Shown: piece after piece, positions 13,401 to 23,300 of the stretch
How positions within the stretch are numbered: position 1 is the first letter of the stretch
How the letters are laid out: each line of letters opens with the position of its first letter
Assembly (NCBI GenBank): GCA_018389105.1
Contig: JACATO010000691.1
Span: forward strand, 744,001-808,000
Reading direction: 5' to 3'
DNA: 64,000 nt
Source of the DNA: Nautilus pompilius
Lineage: Eukaryota > Mollusca > Cephalopoda > Nautilida > Nautilidae
Made by a program: the position numbers and the translations under genes
Notes under the pieces: model-generated
Databases searched by the model: none
Seen by the model: the letters and a program-made list of their open reading frames with translations, nothing else
What the model was told of the DNA's origin: nothing

Positions 13401-15775
13401 GATGTGTATGTTGGAACTGTAGTTTTGATTAATTTACTATGCTTGAGAACCCTAGATTCCAACAAGTACTATGTAAACATTCCTGAGCATGTGGTTTTTC
13501 CCTCATCTTGTTCATCATCCACTTTCTTCTAGACCAATATTAATCTTCCTACCTGGGTTGTATTCGCACTCCACTACCATTCTTATGGAACAGGTTGAGC
13601 CACAGGAGCTGTGACTAGTACCTTTCTCATTGGTATAACCCTTTGCAAAAACAAATCCACATTGCTCCAATCTCATGTTTTGTGTTACAGCTGTGTGTGA
13701 CCAAACACACAGAGCGTTCAACACAAACAGTGGCGGTGTGAATAAAATGAGAAACTGGTGCAGTGCACAGAGAATTCGTCAAAAGCAGCAGTGCCAGGTG
13801 TGTGACTGCCATAGTGCAATTTCCCCAGAGCTATATCACTGAGTTTCTTGCTACTTTGAGCCTCGATCTAACCCTGACTGCACCTGTAGTTCAGAATATC
13901 GCTAAGCTGGCCTGTGCTCGGTGTGGCAGACATCATCACCGTACGTATGCACTCAGTGTCTTGTGAGCAGGGAGTGGATTTAGGAAACCATCCATTTCTA
14001 GGATATTAAGTGGCTAAAATACACATACATGCATCTAACACTGCTTTATAGCAATACTTCTTTTCAATAACCATTTTGAATTTTATTTTTAGCTAAAACA
14101 AAAGCAAATCAATTGAAATGAAAGTGTGAATTTTGAAAAAAAAATCTGATAAATAGTAATAACTGATTTTTTTTTGATTTGTTTATGAAAGGAAATGTGA
14201 ATTTTGTAAAATATCAGCTAGGACTTATACATGCATGTACAGTGTGTGTCTATGAGTGTTTATATATATATGTATACATCTTTTCAGGGATTTGAAGGTG
14301 TAGTGAAGTGTGAAACAACAGAAACATTGGCAAGTATTATGGAAAGAATTGTGAAAGCAGAGGTAAGTTGATGCCTACCTACCATTTTGTTTTAATGTGG
14401 TTTAATTAACTTCAGGATTACACCAGGAAAGGAAGTTATTAGAAAAGAAGGTGTAATATGATATTTATAATATAGAATTCTATTCTATTTTATTTGCTAT
14501 CTTCAAGCCTTAGTGCTACGTCAACTGGGTTGGCCATCTCATTTCACCCTGTGACTCTGTCTAGTAAGAACACAACTGTCCATTTACAGTGGAATCGGCC
14601 ATCACCACCAGAAGTGAACTGCTAGATACATGTTAGCGTTACATCTGTTGCTTCAGGAACTCAGAAGACTTCCAAATCAAACCTACCCAAATTGGTGCAC
14701 TTTCTCCACACTGGCAAATTGGCTTCTTTTTTCTTTTTTTTGTCGGGGTTAGGTTGAAGGGTATTGTAACAGTATCCTGATGACACTCAACTCTCAATGC
14801 ATTGTAAACATAGGTATGAATATTTGTATTACCCACAGCTTTTTGTTGGTTTTTTAACATGCACTGTGATGCTCAATGCAGCAAGACTGAATACAGAGGT
14901 GGTTCTGATGACAGAATGCAGGTTTCCATCTAATGAATATTCTTTTGAAGATGGCAATGAGATCACCCAAAGAAGGTTGAAAAAATCCAAGCCCCTTTTT
15001 GGGTGAAGAGGACATTTAGTTTTTTAATATTTTGAAACTTAAAATGTTATCTTAGCACATTAGGGTTATGCCTTTTGTGAATTTGCTCTATGGTATAGGA
15101 TTTCATTGCTTTAGGCACTCAGCTGGCTGGAAGAAAATAATGACAGTCTTGAGAATTATTGGAACAGTTGGTCACTGAACATGAGTGGTTTGCGATAAAT
15201 CTACAAAGATTACTAGCTTAGCTTGTGTCTTATCAATAGGCCCTTAGCCTGACTGATTTTGTCTATATTGCAGGTTCATAGGTTGGTTGTGGTCGATGAA
15301 AATGACTTTGTGAAGGGAATGGTTTCCTTGTCAGATCTCTTGTGCTTTCTGATCCTCACACCGATGGGTAAGTTCCTCACCTTTTTGCAGCATTTTCTTC
15401 AGCATTTGTTATGCAGTGTTTACAGGCATTGCAAGAGAGAAAACCAGAGTGGCGTCATTCCCCAGGATGTAGGCATAGGCCTGTTTATGGAGAAAGACAG
15501 CAAGGTCTGTTCCACAAGAGCTACCTCTGGGAGAGTCTTATCAGAATTAAAGTTACTGCACTCTACCCTGTTGCCTTTGAAATATTCTAAGAGGGATTCT
15601 GAACCATTGCTTGTTCCATTAGTCATGTTTTGATGGTAGTCTGCTTTGTTACTTTAAGATCATCATAATAAAAGTAGAGCATGTCCTCCAAAAGTGAGAG
15701 GTGAATTTTTTAAAAAAATGTTATTAATTGGATTTGTTTTCATTTTCAGGTTTTGAGCCGACAAAGAAAACTTGA
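1062..15775 (+). CDS. PRKAG: AMPK gamma regulatory subunit (CBS-domain protein), 3' nine exons, 5' part off the window
   Basis: Nine spliced exons join into one open frame of about 250 codons: 1062-1120, 2569-2614, 4614-4792, 7299-7379, 9158-9280, 12637-12708, 14288-14362, 15274-15367 and 15750-15775. Every intron has AG/GT ends. The product is the nucleotide-sensing gamma subunit of AMP-activated protein kinase, a cytosolic and nuclear alpha-beta-gamma heterotrimer that responds to AMP, ADP and ATP. The frame starts at the end of CBS motif 1 ([11 protein letters not shown]), then gives the [11 protein letters not shown] linker, CBS2 ([16 protein letters not shown]), CBS3 ([18 protein letters not shown]) and CBS4 ([19 protein letters not shown]). 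The His-Arg pairs and the Asp in TDF, FDV and LSD match family positions that contact adenine nucleotides. The end ([12 protein letters not shown], stop TGA) differs from the vertebrate tail. The isoform type cannot be told without the N terminus. Identification is secure; exon borders are inferred from splice consensus and homology. Confidence 0.96.
1121..2568 (+). other. AMPK gamma intron with a CT microsatellite
   Basis: AT-rich intron. Apart from the CT tract near 1381-1422 and a few homopolymers, nothing coding or structured was recognised. Confidence 0.8.
1381..1422. repeat. (CT)n microsatellite
   Basis: About 20 uninterrupted CT units inside an AMPK gamma intron. Open frames of L/S or R/E across it are low-complexity artefacts. 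Confidence 0.97.
2569..2614 (+). CDS. PRKAG: AMPK gamma exon: inter-CBS linker
   Basis: This 46-base exon lies between ttttcttttaaag and gtaagt. It encodes [15 protein letters not shown] plus one base of the next codon. The [11 protein letters not shown] core is a hallmark of animal AMPK gamma subunits and joins CBS1 to CBS2. Confidence 0.93.
3133..3270. repeat. Exact tandem duplication of a 69-bp intron segment
   Basis: Copy 1 is 3133-3201 and copy 2 is 3202-3270, head to tail. Both begin gttgatatcttg and end ttttgcttag. No difference was seen, so the duplication is recent or is an assembly artefact. It is in the intron 2615-4613 and touches no exon or splice site. No other feature was recognised in that intron. 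Confidence 0.95.
4614..4792 (+). CDS. PRKAG: AMPK gamma exon: CBS2
   Basis: It follows a long T tract ending in gcag and is followed by gtaagt. It encodes most of CBS2, including [29 protein letters not shown] and [13 protein letters not shown]. The HR pair and the THKR stretch are the expected nucleotide-contacting positions. The segment is the most conserved in the window. Confidence 0.96.
5615..5720 (+). repeat. tRNA-derived SINE-like repeat
   Basis: The stretch from 5624 (ggtggcacacagttg) looks like a decayed tRNA head. It has an A-box-like ttagtctattgg at 5639-5650 and a B-box-like ggaattcaaatct at 5670-5682. The spacing is shorter than in an intact tRNA, so this is read as a SINE head and not a tRNA gene. 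It lies in the AMPK gamma intron 4793-7298. Family unknown. Confidence 0.4.
5955..6937 (-). mobile_element. Tc1-like DNA transposon relic
   Basis: The left end cactggcattcaaaattatg (5957) and a right-end candidate near 6915-6937 share the core attttgaatg as an inverted repeat. Both are flanked by TA, the Tc1/mariner target. On the minus strand a broken transposase can be read: SPDLN-like residues near 6240-6260 and a KGGH motif near 6075, typical of the Tc1 DDE C terminus. Many stops and frame changes are present. At about 1 kb it is shorter than a full Tc1, implying internal loss. It sits inside an AMPK gamma intron. Confidence 0.6.
7299..7379 (+). CDS. PRKAG: AMPK gamma exon: CBS2/CBS3 junction
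   Basis: Exactly 27 codons between tttttcag and gtaagt, phase 0 on both sides. It encodes [20 protein letters not shown] and then the start of CBS3. The FMSKTLKEL stretch aligns with the FMSKSLEEL segment of other gamma subunits. Confidence 0.93.
7380..9157 (+). other. AMPK gamma intron, no recognised element
   Basis: AT-rich with A and T homopolymers. A tRNA-like stretch near 8385-8450 was considered and not accepted. Nothing else recognised. Confidence 0.7.
9158..9280 (+). CDS. PRKAG: AMPK gamma exon: CBS3 core
   Basis: Exactly 41 codons between tgtttag and gtaagt. It carries [20 protein letters not shown] and IYAKFDVI. The aspartate of FDV is the CBS3 ribose-binding position of the family. 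Phase 0 on both sides. Confidence 0.95.
9281..12636 (+). other. AMPK gamma intron (longest in the window)
   Basis: It holds the Tigger/pogo relic near its start. The remaining sequence (10870-12636) is AT-rich with short homopolymers and no recognised exon, RNA or repeat. Confidence 0.75.
9990..10870 (-). mobile_element. Tigger/pogo-type transposon relic with internal deletion
   Basis: Three minus-strand fragments in order resemble Tigger transposases. The N-terminal helix-turn-helix is at 10859-10632 ([21 protein letters not shown]). A middle C-terminal portion runs 10590-10330 ([27 protein letters not shown]). The end is at 10241-9993 ([19 protein letters not shown]). The central CENP-B-type second HTH and the whole DDE core are missing, so it cannot encode an active enzyme. 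Stops and frameshifts separate the fragments. It lies in the AMPK gamma intron 9281-12636, antisense to the gene. Ends were not firmly located; tigger-like end sequence may lie near 9775-9850. Confidence 0.75.
12637..12708 (+). CDS. PRKAG: AMPK gamma exon: CBS3/CBS4 linker
   Basis: Exactly 24 codons between ttttttccag and gtaagt. It encodes [20 protein letters not shown] followed by HRTA. The pattern NLAAEKxYNNLDVxxxxALQHR is typical of AMPK gamma. Confidence 0.95.
12709..14287 (+). other. AMPK gamma intron with unidentified less AT-rich segment
   Basis: The part around 13000-13990 is less AT-rich than the flanks and opens several short frames on both strands. None resembles a known family. 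It may be an old repeat. Confidence 0.5.
14288..14362 (+). CDS. PRKAG: AMPK gamma exon: start of CBS4
   Basis: Exactly 25 codons after catcttttcag and before gtaagt. It encodes [20 protein letters not shown] and then IVKAE. The segment aligns with the FEGVLKC...ETLxxIxxRxVxAE portion of the family. Confidence 0.94.
14363..15273 (+). other. AMPK gamma intron, no recognised element
   Basis: Nothing beyond intron sequence was recognised. A 69-codon open frame near 14797-15006 has no family resemblance. Confidence 0.7.
15274..15367 (+). CDS. PRKAG: AMPK gamma exon: CBS4 core
   Basis: It follows tatattgcag and precedes gtaagt. It encodes [20 protein letters not shown] followed by [11 protein letters not shown] and one base of a glycine codon. 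HR and the SLSD aspartate are the CBS4 nucleotide-binding residues. Reading through the donor gives an open intron, but the splice restores the expected short tail. Confidence 0.95.
15750..15775 (+). CDS. PRKAG: AMPK gamma last coding exon with stop
   Basis: It follows cattttcag. It completes the split glycine, then encodes FEPTKKT and a TGA stop at 15773-15775. The tail is short and lineage-specific. The match in phase with the previous donor supports this exon. Confidence 0.85.
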
Positions 15776-18240
15776 AGTTTAATCTTAAAAATCAGTGTCT
15801 GTGAAAAGCAGTTCTGACGGGGGGGAAAATCAAAAACCAATTCCTTTTGGATGAAGATAACTATACCTGCCTTCCACACACAAGTTCTTTCCCCAGTGAG
15901 CATTACATTCTCGCAGCCTAGATATGTGTATATACTAACAAAGTTGAAATATGTAAAAACAAAAAAAAAAAAAATTAATTTGTACAAGGCCAGGTTTGTT
16001 TGTTTTGTCTCACCTAGTTGTCATCTAGGACTGCCTCCTATCCAGAAAGTCAGTCAGCAGACCACACAGTAAGTTGCCAAGTGCTGCTGCTCTGTACTGG
16101 TAGCACTTCAGGTTAATGTACATAAATAGATGTAACCGAATGTGTGTGTACAGATCACAACAATGGACTGGTTCTGTCTGTCTGTCTTTGTTGTTGTTGT
16201 TTTTTTATTATTATTAAAAGAAATATCTTTTTTTTTTTTTAGTTTTTGAAACCGCAGTGTTGAAAGGGTGTGCTTTTTAAGAAATGGTTAAATATTTGAG
16301 CAGTGGGAGGGAGGACTGATGTTAGTTTTGATCTTTCCATTTGCAGCAAAACGTCTCCACGTTAGGTTGTCGGAAACAACATTACTTTACAGACTGCTGC
16401 CAGATGGAGGGAACGGGGGGGTCTCTCCTATGTCTACATAGGCATAAACACCACCACTGGTTATCATGCTAAATCAGTATCCCCCTTTGAATAATTATTT
16501 TACGTTTAAGTATAATATTTTTAAATGTTATATGTTAGAACAGGAAGTAAATTTGTTAAAAACAAAAAATAAATATAACTTTCAAGTTTAGCTTTTTTTT
16601 GCTCTATGTAATATATTGATGGTCTTACACCATGTAGAGTGGAAATATAATTTTTATTATTATTATTATTGGATTGTACCTAACTGCAAAGCTATTTTCT
16701 TGACACTGCACATACTATGTTAGTCTGATTTGTGTAGTATAGATTTTTGCATATTGCTGCTGTTTCTCTCTCCCCAAGGCCAAAGAAATGGGTGGGAGGG
16801 AGCGTTCTTGAGATGTACTCATGATAACAGCATTGAAATTTACTAGTGCAAGAAGAACAGCCCATAGATTTAGATGGGAGTCTGTAGGAAACAGCAAAAT
16901 CTAGTAAATTAAAACTAAGAGAGAAAACATCCCTCCCATTGTTGTTGTGGTATTTGTTTTTATTTGCATAAACCTGTTTTGCACCTAACTGAAGTGCACA
17001 GCTGAGTAGGATCAGTTCGGTTCCACATAGTGACTCTAGGTAAAAATGCTCCTATATTCATTTACTTCACTATGAAAAGTATTGTGAGCTCTGAAAATAT
17101 AATTTTGTTTTCTTAATGTACTATTATATTCCTCTCTTGTTTTTGATGGTGGGTGACCAGTAGAGCACAATAAATAAATAAATAAATAAATAAATGTAAC
17201 TGAAAACTTTGATAAATTAGATTTGGATGAATTAGCGATCTCTTTCGTGGACTTGTAGATTTGTGGTTTAGTGTGCTGCGGGTTTGCGCTGTCGGAGATT
17301 GGTAACACGCCAGCTAGCCAGGCTGCCTCTCGGGACAGTAAGACTTGTTATTCAAAACTACTTTCTTTTTCTGCTTATAAAATGAACTGTTTGAGTTTGG
17401 TTGCTTTGTATTCCTATCATACCAGTAATGAGCTGGTGTTAGTATTAGTCAGCCATTCTAACTAAGAATTTATGTTTGTATATAACAGCTTTGCAAACCA
17501 TCTGAGGCTCGTATACTTTAATTTCACACTACAAATGTTTCTATGACAAATCAATCTTACATTATTGCAGTTTACATTTTTCCTACCAAAAAAAAATATT
17601 AGAGGTATAAGTGTATTAAATGTTTTATTGTTTTCATCAACTTTATAGGATTATTTAACGTTTTTACTGAGGTTTGAGAACTTAGTTGTTTTTTTTTGTA
17701 TAAACACATATCTTGGTATATTTTACTTTGAAGCCTTAAAATATTACTGGAATACTGTAGATTTAAGTAATTTTTCAATGGTGACATTGATGTATTTTCA
17801 ATATTCAAGATCATTATGTTTAACTTCATGGGAAAGCATGACAACTTTGTATTTAAATTTTGAAGAAAACACATTGACTTGTTTGCGATAGAATATATAA
17901 GGCACTTGTAGTGTTATGTTTACAACTCTGCTTACATGAAAGGTTATTTCTTTAAGAAAAAATAGAAATTAGTTGGTTTTTTTTCCTCTGCAACTGCTAC
18001 ACGCTGCTATGTGTAGGGCTTTTAAAAGTAAGAAATTTTTTCTTTTTTCTCTGCTTGGAAAATAAAGGGTTAAGTAGATGGTACTGCAACCACCTGAGTT
18101 AGTACACACACTTTGGAGATCTCACTGTCTGTAGCAGTGTATTCAAGGAATTGTAGATGTGATGTACATATGTTTGGAAGAATTTGATATTAAAGAAGAA
18201 TTACAGTGTTCATTGTCATGTTGTCATTTGTAAATAAATT
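15776..18240 (+). other. PRKAG: AMPK gamma 3' UTR region with candidate poly(A) signals
   Basis: Non-coding AT-rich sequence downstream of the stop. AATAAA occurs at 16568-16573, in the AAAT microsatellite 17169-17195, near 18059-18065 and near 18232-18237. Which site is used cannot be told. The last one, followed by AT-rich sequence and before the convergent bursicon gene, would give a UTR of about 2.5 kb. Confidence 0.5.
17169..17195. repeat. (AAAT)n microsatellite
   Basis: About seven AAAT units in the probable 3' UTR of the AMPK gamma gene. It creates overlapping AATAAA signals. Confidence 0.95.
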
Positions 18241-19036
18241 TTAAAAGTTATGGAGTACATGCCCACAGCATCAGAAATGTTATAATTTTTAAAATAATTA
18301 AGTCATGATACATCTTTCAAAAGGTAGCACTAAAATCTTCATAATAATTGATTGATTGATTAATTTTATTTATTATTATTATTATTTTGTTATTATGCTA
18401 GATTTTGGAGTTTTTTTTTTCCTTTTCAACGAGCAAGAATAGTGGGTTGTTTCCCCTTGTTTGTTAACTGATATTAGTTTGTATTTATGCACTGAATGTA
18501 TTATCCAAGATAATTATTTGCACATTTAAAAAACAACAAACAAACATTTCAAATTTTGTTTTTGTTGTAAAAATGTTTATGAATGAATGTGTGTGAGACT
18601 AAGTTTGGTTGAAGTTTTAGGAAAACATTTGAATTTTGTTTCATTACTACTTTTTTCCCAATGCACATACAACCATTGAACTGTATGTACAATAGCAGTC
18701 AGCCAGATCTAAGACTCCTCCACCAGCAGCATGAACTCTCTTTTTAATTTCAGATCATCTTCGTCTGTTTTTCCTCCTTTTTTCAAGTTTATTTAAAATG
18801 TTGTGGCTATATTAGCTGGGTGCTAGTAAGTCCTGACTCCAACTCTAGATAGTCAGATTACCAAAGCAAAGGAAGGATTACATTTAGTTTGTGCTAGCCG
18901 AGACATGGGGAAGGAGGGATTCAGTCAGAAGTGTAGGGGAGGTTGGTCTGGACCGAATTGGTGTAGATCAGGCTATCTGAACTTTTCACCATTCTTACGA
19001 GTACCAGTGAAGAGGAAGAGAATTGATTAAGAATTT

Positions 19037-19042
19037 TTATTT
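19037..19042 (-). terminator. Candidate poly(A) signal of bursicon alpha
   Basis: AATAAA on the minus strand about 50 bases past the stop codon at 19092. No A-tract follows, so there is no sign that the gene is a recent retrocopy. Confidence 0.6.
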
Positions 19043-19091
19043 CTCTAGTAGTCATCTGAGCTTTATGGCCGTTCAGCTATTTTCTCGTTTA

Positions 19092-19505
19092 TTATGTCCT
19101 GAGCATTTCAAAATGACGAGTGCGCACTGTGGTAGAGCAAGAACGACACATGCACCTGGTTGGCACCTTGATTCTTATAAACGTAGTCTTGTACAACTGG
19201 GATCCAGGGGAGCGTGGACATAGAAAGCCAATTAGCTGGGTCATTTCTGCAATTTCTTGACAACACCAGCACATGCTCTCCATTTCAGAGAGATCCATTT
19301 GTGATACCTGGGAGTATGAATGGCACGTTCCCTGACAAGCGTAGGAAAGGAGGTTTTTCTTCAAGCAGTCTTTGTACTTGATTGTGTGCACAATTCGGCG
19401 AAGCTTGCATCGTGATTCCTCAAGTGTTCTGAAGCCTGGCAACATCATGACCAACAAGAGGAAGCATGTGGCTGCTGTCACACAACTTTTGTTGAACAAA
19501 TTCAT
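19092..19505 (-). CDS. Burs: Bursicon alpha-like cystine-knot neurohormone subunit, single coding exon
   Basis: A complete 137-residue frame from ATG at 19505 to TAA at 19092. Residues 1-28 look like a signal peptide (hydrophobic TCFLLLVMMLPGF), so the product is secreted. The mature part has exactly 11 cysteines in the bursicon pattern: RCKL, DC, YACQGTCHSYSQVS, MCWCCQE, FLCP, and CMCRSC at the end. SYxQVS, CCQE and PxxCMCRxC identify bursicon alpha rather than GPA2, DAN or beta. Bursicon alpha pairs with beta and activates an LGR-type receptor; in arthropods it controls cuticle tanning and wing expansion. The role here is unknown. The copy is divergent: arthropod QVSGSK is replaced by QVSQMD. 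The coding part is intronless, but ctgccttttgcatttcag just upstream of the ATG could be an acceptor of a 5' UTR intron. Confidence 0.88.
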   Translation of the reverse strand: MNLFNKSCVTAATCFLLLVMMLPGFRTLEESRCKLRRIVHTIKYKDCLKKNLLSYACQGTCHSYSQVSQMDLSEMESMCWCCQEIAEMTQLIGFLCPRSPGSQLYKTTFIRIKVPTRCMCRSCSTTVRTRHFEMLRT

Positions 19506-19525
19506 TTGCCAAAAAGGTTAGTCTG

Positions 19526-20140
19526 AAATGCAAAAGGCAGAAGCTTACTAAACCTCATCAGTGATCATAGTCTCATGTAAGAAAAAAAAGCAAATAGAAC
19601 AGGCAATGGATGTTAGAAAAGCAACTACAGAAATTCTTTAAACCAGCCACTTTAATACCAAATGTTGGCCTTGATAGGTTTTCAGGTTCAGCAGGGTTAT
19701 TTTCAGCAAAGTTTGCTTTATTTCATACAGATAAATACCTTTCTTTTGTTGGATTTTAGAAGCTAGAAGCTGTTATTTTTTTTTTTTTTTGTGAGAGAGA
19801 GTTCATACCTTATCTATTTTTTTATTTTAGCCAGATTTTCTGCCATTATTATGGAATGTGGCATTCTATATGCAGCTTTATTAATCCAGTGTTTATGAAG
19901 CTCTACATAACCAGAAACTGGTTGGTTTTCTACAGTTTTCAAGCCAATGCTTCACTTTGTCTTGTATTAATCAGCCTCTGCAATACCCACTTAATCCATG
20001 TGGAGTGTATTATTATCTTTTTATTTTTCCAAGACCTGGAGTAAGAGATCTTTTGAGTCATCTTGTTGATAGAAACCTAAATTAATGGTTTGTCGTTATT
20101 ATACGTACAGTTAACAGCCAACTTAGTGATGGCTTATAGT
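19526..20140. other. Upstream region of bursicon alpha
   Basis: AT-rich sequence with a T tract near 19771. It is the likely site of the bursicon alpha promoter and a possible 5' UTR exon, but no core promoter motif could be assigned with confidence. Confidence 0.4.
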
Positions 20141-21254
20141 CAGTGCACAGCCAAAAATATATATTCTGAACAAAGTTAATCCATCAACATTCTCATTCTT
20201 GATCCAATGAAAAAGTAATGTTTGTCAATTGTTAATAATCACCATACTTTAGTGTTACAGGCTAAATCTCTTGCTTCATGTGAGACAAACATACTCATTG
20301 CTGGTTGTGCAAGGTAGGTTTTCCAGGTGTGTCTCTCTCGTGATAATCAACATGCAAATTCTGCTACGCATGCTATTGGGTTTGCTACATAAAAAGTAGA
20401 TACTCAGTTGCATAGTGACATTTGCTGTTATTCTGCTAGTGTTGATACTCGATACAAAGTAGCAACAATCAGGAGGCTGCAAGCTGTGGTGATCTGTTCA
20501 GAGGTCACTGCCATCCTGGGTGCCACACACCAGCCATAGGAGCATATGGAACCAGTTTTGACAGACCAGAATCACCACTTCATATGACTACAGTGGCTTG
20601 TGAGATTGGTTCTTGGGGCAACAGTGGTATCAACAACATAGCAGTATTCAGTGATAAACCCCGTTTTCTGCTGTTCAAGGTTGATGGTTAACAGGATTAT
20701 CACTGCAGAAATGAATGTTACAGCCTGGGTGGAGCAAATACTATACAGGACTCTAAACCAATCACACCAACACTGTAAAGAAGACCAGTAGCAATCAGGT
20801 AGAGATTTTTTTGCAGAGACTGATGTTTGGATATTCTAGACACTGCCCGGGTCTTTTGGGATTTTCTGCATGAAGCCCATCAAACACCATTGGGATCAGC
20901 TTAATTACCTTGTATAATGTCATATGGGTGGAATTGTCATGATGAATTTAGCTGTGGTTTATCTAAATAAGATCATATTCACAAAATGGTTCACAATTTT
21001 TTTGTTTTTTAAGGGTTGGTAATGGATTTTATTTTTAAAATAAAAAAATGTGTCGTCCCTACTTTAAAGATGGATAATAGTTTTACTTTACACTTTGTTA
21101 AATATTTTTATGAATTATTTTTGTTTTCATTAAATGGGGATAAATGTACAGCTGTTTATAGATAAATCCACAAATGAATTATTAGTTAGTTATTCTCAGA
21201 ACTAGAACTGAACCAGCAATTTCAGAGTGGTTTACTCACTTTTGGCCACACCTG
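20141..21254 (+). mobile_element. Tc1-like DNA transposon relic
   Basis: The right end (gtttactcacttttggccac, ending acctg before TA at 21255) has the usual form of a Tc1-type terminal repeat. A weak left counterpart starts near 20141 (cagtgcacagccaaaa). Broken plus-strand transposase residues are readable: FSDKPRFLLFKVDG near 20646-20690, like the SDESRF region, and PIKHHWDQL near 20877-20905, like NPIEHLWDQL of the C-terminal DDE part. Several stops and frameshifts make it inactive. It lies just upstream of the bursicon alpha gene. Confidence 0.62.
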
Positions 21255-21259
21255 TATTA

Positions 21260-22550
21260 GCTGCCTGCCTGTCCTACATAAGGTTTTCCATCACTCATGT
21301 TCTGATCAATATCAGCAATATAACCAAACCAAACCATGTTATTAACTTAAATGTATTCTAGAAGATCTTTAAACACCTGTGGTTTGATTTGTGATCAAAA
21401 AGATAGAGATTGAAGCATTGGAAACAGCAGCAGCCCATTATCTTCAAATAAATCCTAGCTTGTTACTTTGTAAGTTATCTGCGTGGAGGATTACAAATGT
21501 AAAATTAATGAAATGCTATTATTTAAAACTACATCAAATAAGAATTTGTATTTGAGACTGGCACCAAGAGGTCGACCTGTGTTAGATTAGGGTAGTTTGA
21601 ATGTAGACAGCAGCTGATTAATGGTAAAGCATTGGAACTACGTGGAAGGGAATAGCAAATTACTTGTACTTACCATGGCAACTGACTATGCACAAGTAGT
21701 TTCTAACTTGTGAATTTAGTAAATTTGGGTGGGGTTCAAGAATTAATATTAGCTGTATGGGTTTCATAGACTTTTGTTCTGATGAACCCCCCAAAAAATA
21801 CTAACTAAAATTGTTTGCACACTTTCTTTAAGTGGAAATACCAAAAAAAAAGAGTATTAAATAAGAAACAAATGCAGAATGCAGAGACACTAGCAGTTGG
21901 ATGGTTTCAGTAAGCAACTATGGTGCTCTCAGCAGTTGATGAAGCAGTACCTATAACTTCTTGTCCAAACTGCAGCTAATCTGTATGATAAAAAGGGTTA
22001 TTCATAAGAAAATTAATTTGCATCTACTTAATAACATACAGCTTTTATAGTTGTAATCCAGTTGCTAAAAGGAAATCAATAGAGCTTACACAGAATGCCC
22101 ATCATACACTAGCATCAGCAACTACTGGTAATTTACTTTATTTTCTTTCTTATAATCAAGTTGTGAAGATCCCTTTTTTTAAAAATTGTAAATAGAGGTA
22201 AAAAAAAAAAAGACTATCCAATTATTCAGAATCATTAATTATTTTCAAAAACATCAGTTTCTCCCTCAAATGTCAAACAAATCAAATATTTTCATTTATT
22301 TGGAATAAACCTGTAAACATTACTGTAAATCTATTCCCCTTTATAATAATTCGTTGTTTTTTTTTACTACATCCATGTCCGAACAGATGTTCAAGGTGTG
22401 AACTAGGAAAACGGTGGAACAAAATTTCCTTTTGACAGTTTGAATAATTATTCCTAACATTCTAGGAGATTTTCATCACCTGAAATAAAGCGTTCTCATT
22501 TAAAACTTTCGTTAATAATAATAACCCCATAACTTTTTCTGGAACTTCAC
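21260..22550. other. AT-rich intergenic sequence, nothing recognised
   Basis: No exon, RNA gene or repeat family was recognised. A and T homopolymers are frequent. Confidence 0.7.
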
Positions 22551-22556
22551 TTCATT

Positions 22557-22790
22557 TGGCCCATAACCCAGAGGTGGTTGGGGCACCTTGAGAGGTGTGT
22601 CTAGGGCATTTTACAGCCTGGCAGAGCCCATCCCTCTTCAGGGTGAATGAATGTCAGCATCCAGAGGAGGGCTGTGCAGCTGTTTCGGGCTTTTGGCCCT
22701 CAGCAGCAGCACATATCTCTGACTCCACCAGGGATTGAACCCATAACACAAGGATGGACAAGCGAAACTCACTACCTGTGGATTTTTTTT
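22557..22790 (-). repeat. tRNA-derived SINE-like repeat
   Basis: Read on the minus strand it begins with a tRNA-like head: A-box-like gtagtgagtttcgc (22775-22762) and a good B box ggttcaatccc (22741-22731). A body of about 170 bases follows that is less AT-rich than its surroundings. It contains a small hairpin, gggcttttggccct, near 22688-22701. The A-to-B spacing of 20 bases equals that of the repeat at 5615-5720, which hints at one family. Confidence 0.5.
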
Positions 22791-23049
22791 AAAATTTAGC
22801 TTCAATATTTAATAATATTTTTTTAAGTTTTGTGCTAAAAGCCATTTTCCACTTTACAGACCAATGCAGTAAGTAATTCCAGTTAATCTGAAACTTATTC
22901 ACATCTTTCTTGGTATTAACTTAATACTTTCAATTATGCTTTTAATAACAAATGTAGAACGAAGAACCCAAAAAATGTACTGTGGCACATCAATATTGAC
23001 TTGTTAATGTGAAGATTATACATTATTTAAAGCCACTTTGTCCTTTTCT

Positions 23050-23300
23050 CCCTAACAAGTATACCATGAGATTGGTCTTTTATATGGAATTTTATCAAAA
23101 GATTTGTGAAATTCACAACATCTATGTACCTTAATGCTAAAAATTCTTGCTGCTGTTTGAAAAATTCCAGTTTTTGCCTGAAACCCATGCTGAGAGTTTG
23201 TTAGAATATTAGCTTAATTAGATGATTTTGTAAATTCTAATAAATTTCATGCACAAAAATATGACCAGCTTGTGGTTGCCAGAGTTATGTATTACCCTTT
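23050..23300 (-). mobile_element. Non-LTR retrotransposon (LINE) reverse-transcriptase fragment
   Basis: Minus-strand reading gives LTNSQHGFQAKT near 23205-23165 and then KSFDKIPYKRPISW near 23115-23065. These match the SQHGFRxGRS and DFSKAFDKVPHKRLL blocks of LINE reverse transcriptases. Frames are shifted and stops are present. No endonuclease domain or 3' tail could be identified in the flanks, so it is a short dead fragment. Confidence 0.6.

Noticed and set aside
15259-15633. Extended reading of the AMPK gamma CBS4 exon into the intron
   Set aside because: The donor after CCGATGG and the in-phase last exon at 15750 explain the gene; the extension is intron read-through.
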